Both the position numbers and the translations under genes were made by a program. Below the pieces are notes generated by a model. It saw nothing but the letters and a program-made list of their open reading frames with translations, ran no database searches and had not been told where the DNA came from. A stretch of 64,000 bases of DNA from Flavobacterium piscisymbiosum (GTDB lineage: Bacteria; Bacteroidota; Bacteroidia; Flavobacteriales; Flavobacteriaceae): contig NZ_JAJJMM010000001.1 in the NCBI RefSeq assembly GCF_020905295.1, positions 620,001 through 684,000 of the forward strand. Direction: 5' to 3'. Below are positions 1 through 8,199 of the stretch, in pieces; position 1 is the first letter of the stretch, and every line of letters begins with the position of its first letter.

Positions 1-340
1 TATTATCCTTAAAATCTTTTCGTTTAATTTTTTTGATTTCCTTACCGGATATATCATAAACAACTGCTTCGATATTTTTTACACTAAGTGATTTATCATA
101 ATGTTGATAAGCATCAATGTTCCCTAATCCTTTTTCATTTAAAACTGTTACAACCCGCTGTGTTTTGATATTCATGCTTCTCTGCGAAGCAATATTAATA
201 TCCATTTGATCTAATCGAACAACAGCATTGGTATTTTCTTTAAGACTATCAGAAATCGCTGTTACAGCATATTCGGTTTTTTGAGCCGAAAGAATAAGGG
301 TAAATAAGAAAAAAAATAATCCCGAAAAAGTAAATTTCAT
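1..340 (-). CDS. DUF3857-type periplasmic protein, N-terminal part only
   Basis: The frame opens at an ATG at 338-340 and runs off the left edge, so only the first 113 codons are visible. Residues 1-19 form a signal peptide (hydrophobic FSGLFFFLFTLILSA, then QKT). The next 90 residues (NAVVRLDQMDINI, RVVTVLNEKG, IEAVVYDISGKEIKK) resemble the beta-rich DUF3857 domain that precedes a transglutaminase-like core in Bacteroidota proteins. That core lies outside the window, so the catalytic residues cannot be checked. The fold call is inference from motif likeness. Confidence 0.6.
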   Translation of the reverse strand, partial: MKFTFSGLFFFLFTLILSAQKTEYAVTAISDSLKENTNAVVRLDQMDINIASQRSMNIKTQRVVTVLNEKGLGNIDAYQHYDKSLSVKNIEAVVYDISGKEIKKIKRKDFKDN

Positions 341-404
341 TAGTAAGTAATTTCGCCAAATATATATTATTTTTAGAAATCCTTAACATATGTTTAATAA
401 AATT

Positions 405-857
405 TTACTCTCGATTTTTGCTGTCAATTAAAATCGTTACAGGGCCGTCATTTAAGAGACTAACCTTCATATCTGCACCAAAAATTCCGGTTTGTACTTT
501 TTTATTGAATTCTTTTTCTAAAGATTTTACAAAATTCTCATACATTGGAATTGCGAATTCGGGTTTTGAAGCTTTTATATAAGATGGGCGATTTCCTTTT
601 TTTGTAGAAGCATGAAGTGTAAACTGACTTACGACAATAATATCTCCGCCGATATCCTGAACAGAACAGTTCATAACATCATTTTCGTCGCCAAAAATTC
701 TCATTTTTATGATTTTCCCAACTAGCCAATCGATATCTTCCTGAGTGTCCAGATCTTCAATTCCTACTAGAACAAGTAGACCTTTTTTTATATCAGCTGT
801 TTTATTTCCATCAACGGTAACGGATGCTTCTGAAACTCTTTGAAGAACAATTCTCAT
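405..857 (-). CDS. dtd: D-aminoacyl-tRNA deacylase
   Basis: Hydrolyses D-amino acids (and glycine from tRNA-Ala) off mischarged tRNAs in the cytoplasm, a proofreading step in translation. The 150-residue length is the usual one for DTD. Two family motifs are clear: SQFTLHA at residues 77-83, which lines the active site, and NDGPVTI near 136-142, the Gly-Pro motif that gives D-chirality selection. The N-terminus MRIVLQRVSEASVTV is also typical, which fixes the start. It stands alone, 64 bases before the DUF3857 gene on the same strand and 154 bases after rsgA. Confidence 0.95.
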   Translation of the reverse strand: MRIVLQRVSEASVTVDGNKTADIKKGLLVLVGIEDLDTQEDIDWLVGKIIKMRIFGDENDVMNCSVQDIGGDIIVVSQFTLHASTKKGNRPSYIKASKPEFAIPMYENFVKSLEKEFNKKVQTGIFGADMKVSLLNDGPVTILIDSKNRE

Positions 858-924
858 ATTTTATCTAATAATGTGTTTTTTTGCCAAAGATTACACGGAT
901 TAAAAAGATTAAATTTCTAGCGTT

Positions 925-944
925 AGATGCACTGCTGTGCATCT
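925..944. repeat. Short inverted repeat between rsgA and dtd
   Basis: AGATGCAC and GTGCATCT form perfect 8-bp arms around a 4-base loop. It lies in the 154-base gap between rsgA and dtd, next to runs of ggaatttggaatttt that recur in other gaps of this window (56480-56520, 57545-57575). It may be a weak terminator or a degraded repeat element. Confidence 0.5.
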
Positions 945-1011
945 CTACATTCAAAATTTGTCGATAATTTTTTTTTGGAATTTGGAATTTTCGTTTTGGA
1001 ATTTAAAAAGT

Positions 1012-1989
1012 TTACTTCCTTAACTCATCACTCGCTTTTCGATCTTCATCATACGAATCTGTACGATAATTTTCGTCGTCACCTTCTAAGATTTTTAGAT
1101 AACTATTGTAACGTGACCAGGCGATCTCGTCTCTTTCTAAAGCCGCTTTAATAGCGCAATGAGGTTCTTCTTTATGCAGACAATTGTTAAACTTACATTG
1201 ATCTTTTAGTTTGAAGAATTCAGGAAAATAACCGCTGATTTCTTCTTTTTCCATATCAACGATTCCAAAACCTTTGATTCCTGGCGTATCGATGATTTTT
1301 GCATCAAAAGATAAATCATACATTTCGGCAAAAGTAGTTGTGTGCTGACCTTGTTTACTGGCTTCAGAAATGGTTTTGGTTTTAAGATGTAAAGACGGTT
1401 CCATTGCATTAACCAAAGTCGATTTTCCAACTCCTGAATGTCCGGAGAACATACTTACTTTACCAATCATCATTTCTTTCAATTCATCAACACCTTTCAT
1501 TTCTGTAGATGAAACACGAAGGCATTTATAACCAATTTGCTGATAAACGTATTGCATATACAATTGATCCTCGAGCGTTGGCTCATCAAAAGTATCTATT
1601 TTATTAAAAACCAGAATTGTTTCGATATTATAGGCTTCGGCAGTAACCAAAAAACGGTCTATAAAGTTGAAAGTTGTTGGCGGATTATTAATCGTGATCA
1701 ATAAAAATACACGATCAATATTCGACGCGATAATATGCATTTGATGCGATAAATTAACTGATTTACGAACGATATAATTCTTTCTTTCGTGAATATTAAA
1801 AATCGTTCCGGTTAAGGCATCAGAGGTTTCTTCGAGTTCATAATCGACAATATCGCCTACAGCAATAGGATTGGTACTCTTGATACCTTTCATCCTAAAC
1901 TTCCCTTTCATACGGCACTCTATAAAATCGCCTTGCTCCGATTTTACTGTGTACCAACTTCCTGTAGATTTATATACGAGTCCTGTCAT
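1012..1989 (-). CDS. rsgA: Ribosome small subunit-dependent GTPase RsgA
   Basis: A circularly permuted GTPase that helps mature the 30S subunit. The N-terminal 75 residues fit the OB fold. The G motifs come in permuted order: NKID (G4) at 129-132, GHSGVGKS (G1 P-loop) at 183-190 and DTPG (G3) at 234-237. A zinc-binding C-terminal part follows, with C265, C270, H272 and C278. The length of 325 residues is normal and all key residues are present. The start is supported by the family-typical MTGLVYKSTGSWYTV. It lies upstream of dtd on the same strand, but the 154-base gap holds repeats, so co-transcription is uncertain. Confidence 0.96.
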   Translation of the reverse strand: MTGLVYKSTGSWYTVKSEQGDFIECRMKGKFRMKGIKSTNPIAVGDIVDYELEETSDALTGTIFNIHERKNYIVRKSVNLSHQMHIIASNIDRVFLLITINNPPTTFNFIDRFLVTAEAYNIETILVFNKIDTFDEPTLEDQLYMQYVYQQIGYKCLRVSSTEMKGVDELKEMMIGKVSMFSGHSGVGKSTLVNAMEPSLHLKTKTISEASKQGQHTTTFAEMYDLSFDAKIIDTPGIKGFGIVDMEKEEISGYFPEFFKLKDQCKFNNCLHKEEPHCAIKAALERDEIAWSRYNSYLKILEGDDENYRTDSYDEDRKASDELRK

Positions 1990-2016
1990 TCTTTAATTTT
2001 AGATTACTGATTTTAG

Positions 2017-2032
2017 TCCCGAAGTTTCGGGA
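2017..2032. repeat. Perfect 16-bp palindrome upstream of rsgA
   Basis: TCCCGAAGTTTCGGGA reads the same on both strands and lies 28 bases upstream of the rsgA start. Short GC-rich palindromes of this kind also form the variable hairpin inside the repeat at 56700-56800, so this is probably a fragment of an intergenic repeat rather than an operator. Confidence 0.45.
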
Positions 2033-2065
2033 TTAGATTTCTCATTCTTTAGAAGAATAAAAAAT

Positions 2066-2114
2066 AAAAGGCAAAATTACGTTTTTAGAATTGAACAACG
2101 CAATTTCGCCTTTT
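2066..2114 (-). terminator. Probable terminator after the VIT/plug gene
   Basis: On the minus strand an arm around AAAAGGCGAAATTGCG pairs, with few mismatches, with CGTAATTTTGCCTTTT, and a T-rich tract follows. It begins 33 bases past the stop of the 1203-codon gene, where a factor-independent terminator is expected. The loop is long (about 17 bases), so strength is uncertain. Confidence 0.55.
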
Positions 2115-2146
2115 AAAATTAATGACTTACTCAGAATTTGGTGCGT

Positions 2147-5100
2147 TTACCAAACAATTTCGGCTAAAATCTCATTCTCTTTGATTTTTCCTAGCTGAAT
2201 TGTTTTTAACGTTTTTGTCGTTTTTCCGGCTTTGGTCGTATATATTTCAACCATAACCGTTGCCGGACCACTTTCTGTTAATTCTCTTTCGCCAAAATAA
2301 TTGGTTTTTATTTGATATTTCCCTTTTATAGCATTTCTAATTAAATATTGTTCTGGCCCGTAACCTTCTGTAAAGTCTTTAGAGAATCTTGCTCCGGCTT
2401 CTGTTTTGGTGTGACTGTAGTAACATTCCTCTCCATTTGGTTCAATAACATGCAAATCAAGATCGACATCGATTTGGTTCCAGTTCATAATTATTCTGAT
2501 ATCAACCGGCATTTTCTTCAAATATTTTTTATCAAGTTTACCCGTTTTCAAACCTTTATGTTCGATTGTCAAACGATTAATATCCATTAAAATAATATCT
2601 TCCACACCTTCATATTGACCGCTCATTTCTCCGTAATAATTTACTTCTAATGCTTTAATCAATTCATCAAAAGCTTCCTGATATTTTCCTGCACCTTCAA
2701 GAGCCAAAGCATAATCTCTCAAACTTTGTGGTTCATGCGCTCTCCATTTTGCAATTTGTCTTGCAGTAAATAAGGCATCATCAAAATCTTTCCACTGACG
2801 TAATGTATATGTAAGGGTTTTATAAAGCTGATGATTCTCTAAACCTAAATCAGCAATATTACTGATTACTTGCAAAGCTTTTTTGACATCGCCCTGATTG
2901 TAGAAAAAATGAGCCACATCAAAATAAAAACTCGGGTTTCTTTCCTGCGCTTTTCTTAATTCAAAATACAATTCGTATTGTTTATCTTTTGGTGCGGCGG
3001 CTAAAGCTTTAAGATATAATCTATCCGGATTCCAGGTTTTAGATTCGTTATTAATCACATTAGATTCTCCCTTTTTTGTAACAACATTTACAACTCCGTT
3101 TGATGCCCTGCTTCCATAGAGTGCAATTGTCAAAGCATCTTTAAGAACATCTACCGAAGCGATGTCATCCTGATCCAAATCTGACAATTCACCTTCAAAA
3201 GGTTTTCCATCCACAATTATTAAAGGTTTTTTTGAGATCGGCATTGAAACCTTCTCATCAAATATAACTTTATCACTACTCACAGAGGGTAAAGCAGTAA
3301 TTTGAACTCCTGAAACTTTACCAGCAAGTGCCTGAGATACATTGGTATTTTTTGAAATACTTTCAGACGAAATTGTTTGTACAGAATAGGAAACGTCAGC
3401 TTTTTTAACCGTTCCATAACCTACAACAGTAACTTCTTTCAACTCAGATCCTGCTTTATCAGAAGACTCTACAGCTGCCGGAGCTTCTTCAACTACATTC
3501 ATTACAGGCCCCGAACCAACTGGCTCATCAACTGTCATCACGGCATCAGCATCGCCTTTAATACTTCTGGCTGACGTTACAACAACTGATTCTAATTGTA
3601 CTGAATTCTCTCGTAATACTACTGTAAACTTATTATTCATGTCTGTATTCAACTGATAAGAGTCAAAGCCAATATAACTAAAGTTAAGAGTGCTATTCTC
3701 GGCGGCTCTAATTACAAATTTACCATCAAAATCAGTAGCAACTCCTTCTCTTTCTCCTCTTATTGTTACCGTTACACCCGGTAAAGGCGTTCCCTGCTGA
3801 TCTAAAACAGTCCCTTCAACTTTACCTGCCGCAACATTTGTGCTTCTAGTTGAAACTGCCGTTGCACTTCTGCCTGAATTTCTGCTTACTGTATTTGTAT
3901 TATTAACTACTCTTCTGTTTTTTTGAACTTTTGTTTTCGGCAAAGGTTTTGGAGTTGAATATTTAATGTCTTTTTGCCACCAATTATCTAAACCTTCAAA
4001 ATAAGTTTCGATACTTTCCCAATTATTTTTTTGCTGCGCCAAAGCATTAGCATTTTCCTGTTTTTTAATTCGGTCAAATTCAGCACGTAATTCGGCCGGC
4101 GGAATAATATCATAAGAAATATAATCACGAATAGCTTCCAGAACAATCAACGAAGTATTTTTGGTTATAATTCCATATTTCTTTCCTAAAAGTTCGATTT
4201 CATCCGCATTTTTAGCATATTGAAAATCAAGATTGGCTATTTTTTTCTGTGCCCAAAGTTTTTCAACATTCACATCATTTGTATTTTGAACAATAGCATC
4301 CAGAGTTATTTTTCGTTCTAAAACTGCTTCATTATTATAACCAAATAATAAGGTAATTTGATTTTTTTGATTCAGAGAAATTCCCGAAAAACTAAAGCTT
4401 CCTGAAACCGAAGTTCCTTCCATCGGAAATAAATCTGTTACCGTATAATTCTCTTTTATACCTAAAAACTTCAAATTACTATTAGTCAGTTTATCTAATG
4501 CATTGTCCTGATTCACCTGATTTAAATTGATAAAATTTCCACCCGTTTGCATCGCCGAATAATTCAGAAAAGAAAAATCTGCCGAAACTGAAGATGTAAT
4601 GGTATAAATTGTTTTTTTAGTCTTTGGCAAAACATTTTCGCTCAAAGATGAAAGTCCGTCAGAGAAAAACAAATATTCGTCGTTGTTCATGAAATTAAGT
4701 TGCGAAAAACGAGTTCCTCCGTCATATTTTGTATTCTCTAAAACTGCTTTTAATTCAGTCCAGTTTCCGTTTGTAATGACGTATTCTTTTTGTTTTTCGA
4801 AAGTATAATTCAAAAAGTATAAAGTGACTTTTGTATTTTTTATTTTTTGAAAATAAGCATTCAACAAACTCATTTCTTTTTTTACATCTCTTGTTTTACA
4901 ACTCAGTGAATTATCCCAAATTAAACCAATTGAAGCCGGAGTTTTTTTAGCTATTTTATTTCCTTCGATAAAAGTATTTCCGTAAAAATAATGCTGTCCA
5001 CCAACATTTTGCATGATTACACTCGGAGTATTTTCCTGAATCGGAATCTTAAAAAGTAGTTTTTCAGATGGCTGATAATTTTCTTTTTTGATAGAAGTTT

Positions 5101-5758
5101 GAAAAGATTGATTCCATTTCGAAAAAACAATTGCGTCTCCCGAATTCTCCGAAACAGTTGGCGAAGCCGAAGTTCCTAAAACCGAAACATTCATCTCGAA
5201 ATTATCCAGCTTTTTAGGATAACGACTCACCAATTGATACGCCAGATTGTCTTTATCAAATGCCGAAAGTTCTTCTTCGTAACCAATAATCACAGTGCGT
5301 TCGCCGTTTGGCATCAACGGATAAATTCTGGTTCTGAAATTATTCCCGTCTACTTTCTCCAATAATCCGGGATCAACACGTCGATGTTCAATAGCTTCAA
5401 AAACCTGTTTCCCTTTGTTTTTATTGACCGGAACGGCTTCACGCATTTTTCCATTGATGTCAATGGCATATCGGGAAACCGAAACATTTTCCGGTAAAGG
5501 AAAAATAAGTTCCGCTTCCATCTGGCGGGTTCCCGAATTAAAGAAATGCATTTCGGCAGTGGTGTAAGCGATATTCCCCACCACTTTTACATTCACAATT
5601 AGTTTATTCATTCGAACCTTTTCAGCTTCATCCCCTTTTACTGTTAATTCGGGACTTTGAGCGAAAGATTTTGTTCCTAAAAACAATATCAAATAAAATA
5701 ACATTTTCAAGCTTACTTGAAAAATTCCTGGCTGAGATAAACATAATTTTGATTTCAT
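2147..5758 (-). CDS. VIT/vWA protein with carboxypeptidase-like, TonB plug-like and DUF2135 domains
   Basis: 1203 residues. A signal peptide (to about residue 34, ending KSFAQS) predicts export. Then, in order: a VIT domain (about 40-160; AEMHFFNSGTRQMEAELIFPLP), a vWA-like region (about 265-430; starts SIGLIWDNSLSCKTRD), a carboxypeptidase-regulatory-like domain (about 645-730; VEGTVLDQQGTPLPGVTVTI), a plug-like segment (about 770-920; VTVVGYGTVKKADVS and PLIIVDGKPFEG, then YGSRASNGVVNVVTKKG), a helical TPR-like stretch (about 950-1060) and a C-terminal DUF2135 domain (about 1090-1203; DVDLDLHVIEPNGEE). There is no beta-barrel after the plug, so it cannot be a TonB transporter by itself. The role is unknown; a cell-surface or periplasmic binding scaffold is a guess. 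The vWA metal site appears degenerate (DNSLSC rather than DxSxS). Confidence 0.85.
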   Translation of the reverse strand: MKSKLCLSQPGIFQVSLKMLFYLILFLGTKSFAQSPELTVKGDEAEKVRMNKLIVNVKVVGNIAYTTAEMHFFNSGTRQMEAELIFPLPENVSVSRYAIDINGKMREAVPVNKNKGKQVFEAIEHRRVDPGLLEKVDGNNFRTRIYPLMPNGERTVIIGYEEELSAFDKDNLAYQLVSRYPKKLDNFEMNVSVLGTSASPTVSENSGDAIVFSKWNQSFQTSIKKENYQPSEKLLFKIPIQENTPSVIMQNVGGQHYFYGNTFIEGNKIAKKTPASIGLIWDNSLSCKTRDVKKEMSLLNAYFQKIKNTKVTLYFLNYTFEKQKEYVITNGNWTELKAVLENTKYDGGTRFSQLNFMNNDEYLFFSDGLSSLSENVLPKTKKTIYTITSSVSADFSFLNYSAMQTGGNFINLNQVNQDNALDKLTNSNLKFLGIKENYTVTDLFPMEGTSVSGSFSFSGISLNQKNQITLLFGYNNEAVLERKITLDAIVQNTNDVNVEKLWAQKKIANLDFQYAKNADEIELLGKKYGIITKNTSLIVLEAIRDYISYDIIPPAELRAEFDRIKKQENANALAQQKNNWESIETYFEGLDNWWQKDIKYSTPKPLPKTKVQKNRRVVNNTNTVSRNSGRSATAVSTRSTNVAAGKVEGTVLDQQGTPLPGVTVTIRGEREGVATDFDGKFVIRAAENSTLNFSYIGFDSYQLNTDMNNKFTVVLRENSVQLESVVVTSARSIKGDADAVMTVDEPVGSGPVMNVVEEAPAAVESSDKAGSELKEVTVVGYGTVKKADVSYSVQTISSESISKNTNVSQALAGKVSGVQITALPSVSSDKVIFDEKVSMPISKKPLIIVDGKPFEGELSDLDQDDIASVDVLKDALTIALYGSRASNGVVNVVTKKGESNVINNESKTWNPDRLYLKALAAAPKDKQYELYFELRKAQERNPSFYFDVAHFFYNQGDVKKALQVISNIADLGLENHQLYKTLTYTLRQWKDFDDALFTARQIAKWRAHEPQSLRDYALALEGAGKYQEAFDELIKALEVNYYGEMSGQYEGVEDIILMDINRLTIEHKGLKTGKLDKKYLKKMPVDIRIIMNWNQIDVDLDLHVIEPNGEECYYSHTKTEAGARFSKDFTEGYGPEQYLIRNAIKGKYQIKTNYFGERELTESGPATVMVEIYTTKAGKTTKTLKTIQLGKIKENEILAEIVW

Positions 5759-5835
5759 AACACGAGAGTTAAGGTTCTATAATTGTATAGAGAACATAAA
5801 ATCTAAAAAGGTTGGAAACCACTTCAAATTATTTC

Positions 5836-5871
5836 AAAAAAAAATCTCCAAAGCCCGAAAGCAATGGAGAT
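5836..5871 (-). terminator. Terminator of the aromatic amino acid operon
   Basis: On the minus strand ATCTCCA and TGGAGAT form a 7-bp stem, with a smaller GC-rich hairpin in the loop, followed directly by a run of eight or more T. It lies about 120 bases after the stop of the DAHP synthase gene, the last gene of the operon. Confidence 0.75.
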
Positions 5872-5950
5872 TTAATATAAAAAAACAATCTATTTTTAAT
5901 ACCGTGGTATAAAAAAATTCAAGTTCAGCGTTTGCCAAAATTAAATAAAA

Positions 5951-5980
5951 CTTATACCACTTATATAACTTATATGGTTG
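5951..5980. repeat. Half copy of the ATATAAGTTATATAAG repeat family
   Basis: CTTATATAACTTATATGGTT and an adjoining related stretch lie just after the DAHP synthase stop. The same motif forms the arms of the full elements at 21941-22014 and 42219-42380. Only one arm is seen here. Confidence 0.6.
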
Positions 5981-5990
5981 AAAATTTCAA

Positions 5991-7073
5991 TTATGCATTG
6001 AAAATTTTCTCCTGGTGACCAATACTTTCCTGGTGAATAGCTTTGAACATTCTTAAAACAAACTCTTCAGTAAGACCTTTTTTCTCACCTTCAAGAATCA
6101 TTTTTCCTAAGATTTCGTTCCAACGGTTGTTTTGAAGGATTGCTACGTTTGCATCTTTTTTCACCTGACCAATTTCGTCAGCTACTTTCATACGTTTTCC
6201 TAATAACTCTAATAAGTTAGCATCAAGAACGTCGATGTTAGCTCTTAATTTTGTCATTTTTTGAGTGTACTGATCTGTAGTATCATCCGTTTTTCTGATC
6301 GTCAAATCTTTAATGATTTGTTTCAAAGCATCTGGAGTAACTTGTTGAGCAGCATCAGACCAAGCGTTGTCCGGATCGTAATGCGTTTCGATAATCATAC
6401 CATCGTAATTCAAATCTAAAGCCTCTTGAGTTACTTCAAAAATCATTTTACGATCTCCAGTAATGTGAGATGGATCAATGATTAAAGGTAAATCAGGGAA
6501 TTTATTTTGCAATTCGATAGCAATTTGCCATTCAGGAATATTTCTGTATTTTGTTTTTTCGTAAGTAGAGAAACCTCTGTGAATAACACCTAATTTCTCT
6601 ATTCCAGCCATGTGTAAACGCTCAACACCACCTAACCATAAAGCTAAATCCGGGTTTACAGGGTTTTTAACCAAAACGATTTTGTCAGTTCCTTTCAATG
6701 TATCAGCAATTTCCTGAACTGCGAAAGGGTTTGCAGTTGTACGGGCACCAACCCATAAAACGTCGATATCATGTTCTAAAGCCAGTTTACAATGCGCTGC
6801 AGTTGCCACTTCAGTACCCATTAATAAACCAGTTTCAGCTTTTGCTTTTTGTAACCATTTTAAACCAATTTCTCCAACACCTTCAAATCCTCCCGGACGC
6901 GTTCTTGGTTTCCAGATTCCAGCTCTGAATACACTAACTTTTGAATCTTTCAATTCATGAGCAATTTTTAATACCTGATCTTCTGTTTCTGCACTACATG
7001 GTCCTGCTATCACAAGTGGGTGATTTAAATTGAAATCTTCTAACCACTTTCTCATTTCTTTCTTATTTTCCAT
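5991..7073 (-). CDS. Bifunctional DAHP synthase / chorismate mutase
   Basis: Catalyses the first step of the shikimate pathway (phosphoenolpyruvate plus erythrose 4-phosphate) and the later step chorismate to prephenate. Residues about 10-255 are a KDSA-like type I beta DAHP synthase (VIAGPCSAE, FRAGIWKPRTRPGGFEG, PLIIDPSHITGDR). Residues about 270-360 are a type II chorismate mutase (LRANIDVLDANLLELLGKRM, VADEIGQVK). The fusion is usual in Bacteroidota, and the mutase part often gives prephenate feedback. It is the last gene of the pheA operon, 13 bases after the prephenate dehydrogenase gene, and is followed by a terminator. Confidence 0.95.
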   Translation of the reverse strand: MENKKEMRKWLEDFNLNHPLVIAGPCSAETEDQVLKIAHELKDSKVSVFRAGIWKPRTRPGGFEGVGEIGLKWLQKAKAETGLLMGTEVATAAHCKLALEHDIDVLWVGARTTANPFAVQEIADTLKGTDKIVLVKNPVNPDLALWLGGVERLHMAGIEKLGVIHRGFSTYEKTKYRNIPEWQIAIELQNKFPDLPLIIDPSHITGDRKMIFEVTQEALDLNYDGMIIETHYDPDNAWSDAAQQVTPDALKQIIKDLTIRKTDDTTDQYTQKMTKLRANIDVLDANLLELLGKRMKVADEIGQVKKDANVAILQNNRWNEILGKMILEGEKKGLTEEFVLRMFKAIHQESIGHQEKIFNA

Positions 7074-7086
7074 CTTAATTCTATTT

Positions 7087-7944
7087 TTACTTTTTAATTG
7101 TTAATCCGTTTAATATTTCTTTGATTTTATTCGTGCTTTCCATTTCTTCAAAAATGGCGTTGTAATTTTCATCTTTCAACAAATCCCTAAACCGACTGAG
7201 ATTTGAAATGTATTCTTCTAATGTTTCAATAACGTGTTCCTTGTTTTGTTTAAAAATCGGTGTCCACATTGCGGGAGAACTTTTAGCTAAACGAACGGTG
7301 CTTTCGAATCCACTTCCCGCCATATCAAAAATATCCTGTTCGTCTTTTTCTTTATTCATTACCGTTTTACCAAGCATAAACGAACTAATGTGTGACAAAT
7401 GCGAAACGTAAGCGATGTGTTTGTCGTGCGAAGTTGGGTCCATATATCGAATCCTCATTCCTATTTCGCTAAAAAGCGTTAATGCCTTTTCCTGCAATTT
7501 AAAAGTGGTTTTTTCCACCTCACAAATAATGTTCGTTTTTCCTTTAAACAAACCTCTTATCGCTGCTGAAGGTCCCGAAAACTCCGTTCCCGCTATCGGA
7601 TGCGTTGCGATAAAATTTCTTCTTTTTGGATGACTGGCAACCGCATCACAAATTGGTTTTTTAGTCGAACCCACTTCAAAAACAATCGTTTTATCTCCTA
7701 CCAAGTCCAACACTTTAGGCAAAACCACCAGTGCCACATCTACAGGAACCGAAACAATCACAAAATCAGCATCGGCCAATTCTTCAAAGCTTCCTGCCTG
7801 ATCAATAACGCCTAAATCAATTGCTTCCTGCAAGTGTTTTTCGTTATTATCTATTCCAAAAATAGTGGCATCAGGATGTTGGTCTTTGATGTCCAGCACC
7901 ATCGAACCTCCTATTAACCCTATTCCTATTACGTATACTTTCAT
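7087..7944 (-). CDS. tyrA: Prephenate dehydrogenase
   Basis: Oxidises and decarboxylates prephenate to 4-hydroxyphenylpyruvate for tyrosine synthesis. The start chosen is the ATG at 7942-7944 (MKVYVIGIGLIGGS), which puts the dinucleotide-binding GxGxxG at residues 6-11 as usual; the frame stays open 21 bases further to an ATG at 7965. The product is 285 residues with a Rossmann domain (about 1-165) and an all-helical C-terminal domain holding THPIAGTEFSG and HLSHISSF. There is no ACT or mutase domain. It sits between the aminotransferase and DAHP synthase/mutase genes. Confidence 0.92.
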   Translation of the reverse strand: MKVYVIGIGLIGGSMVLDIKDQHPDATIFGIDNNEKHLQEAIDLGVIDQAGSFEELADADFVIVSVPVDVALVVLPKVLDLVGDKTIVFEVGSTKKPICDAVASHPKRRNFIATHPIAGTEFSGPSAAIRGLFKGKTNIICEVEKTTFKLQEKALTLFSEIGMRIRYMDPTSHDKHIAYVSHLSHISSFMLGKTVMNKEKDEQDIFDMAGSGFESTVRLAKSSPAMWTPIFKQNKEHVIETLEEYISNLSRFRDLLKDENYNAIFEEMESTNKIKEILNGLTIKK

Positions 7945-8006
7945 AATTCTTTTTATTTGAAGCAATTTCCTGCTATCCGTTTCAATCTTTTTTTCGGTAA
8001 AACCTC

Positions 8007-8038
8007 AAAAAAGGATTTCCACTTCTATCAGGGCTAGG
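8007..8038 (-). repeat. Fragment of the CTAGCCC..GGAAATCCTTTT repeat family
   Basis: Read on the minus strand, CCTAGCCCTGATAGAAGTGG followed by AAATCC and T/A-rich sequence matches the left end of the fuller copies at 14433-14520 and 56700-56800. It lies inside the aromatic operon between the aminotransferase and tyrA genes. Confidence 0.6.
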
Positions 8039-8080
8039 CTTCACGTTTTTTCAAGACCTATAGTTCTAATTTAACCTTTC

Positions 8081-8148
8081 TGTCACCCTGAGCGAAGTCG
8101 AAGGGCGCTCCAATTGGAACGTGGGCTTCGACTTCGCTCAGCCTGACA
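8081..8148. repeat. 68-bp imperfect inverted repeat, copy A
   Basis: TGTCACCCTGAGCGAAGTCG at the left pairs imperfectly with CGACTTCGCTCAGCCTGACA at the right. The central part contains CCAATTGGAACGTGGG. Copy B at 9411-9478 has the same length and differs at only two positions. Both copies lie in gaps inside the pheA operon, so its mRNA would carry two similar long hairpins. Confidence 0.85.
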
Positions 8149-8199
8149 AACTATGCCAAAAAATCTAAAATCTTGATTCTTTACTCTTTGCTCTTGCTT

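Noticed and set aside
927..1151. Plus-strand open frame of 74 codons over the rsgA end
   Set aside because: It is antisense to the rsgA C-terminus and starts in a small inverted repeat; no independent support.
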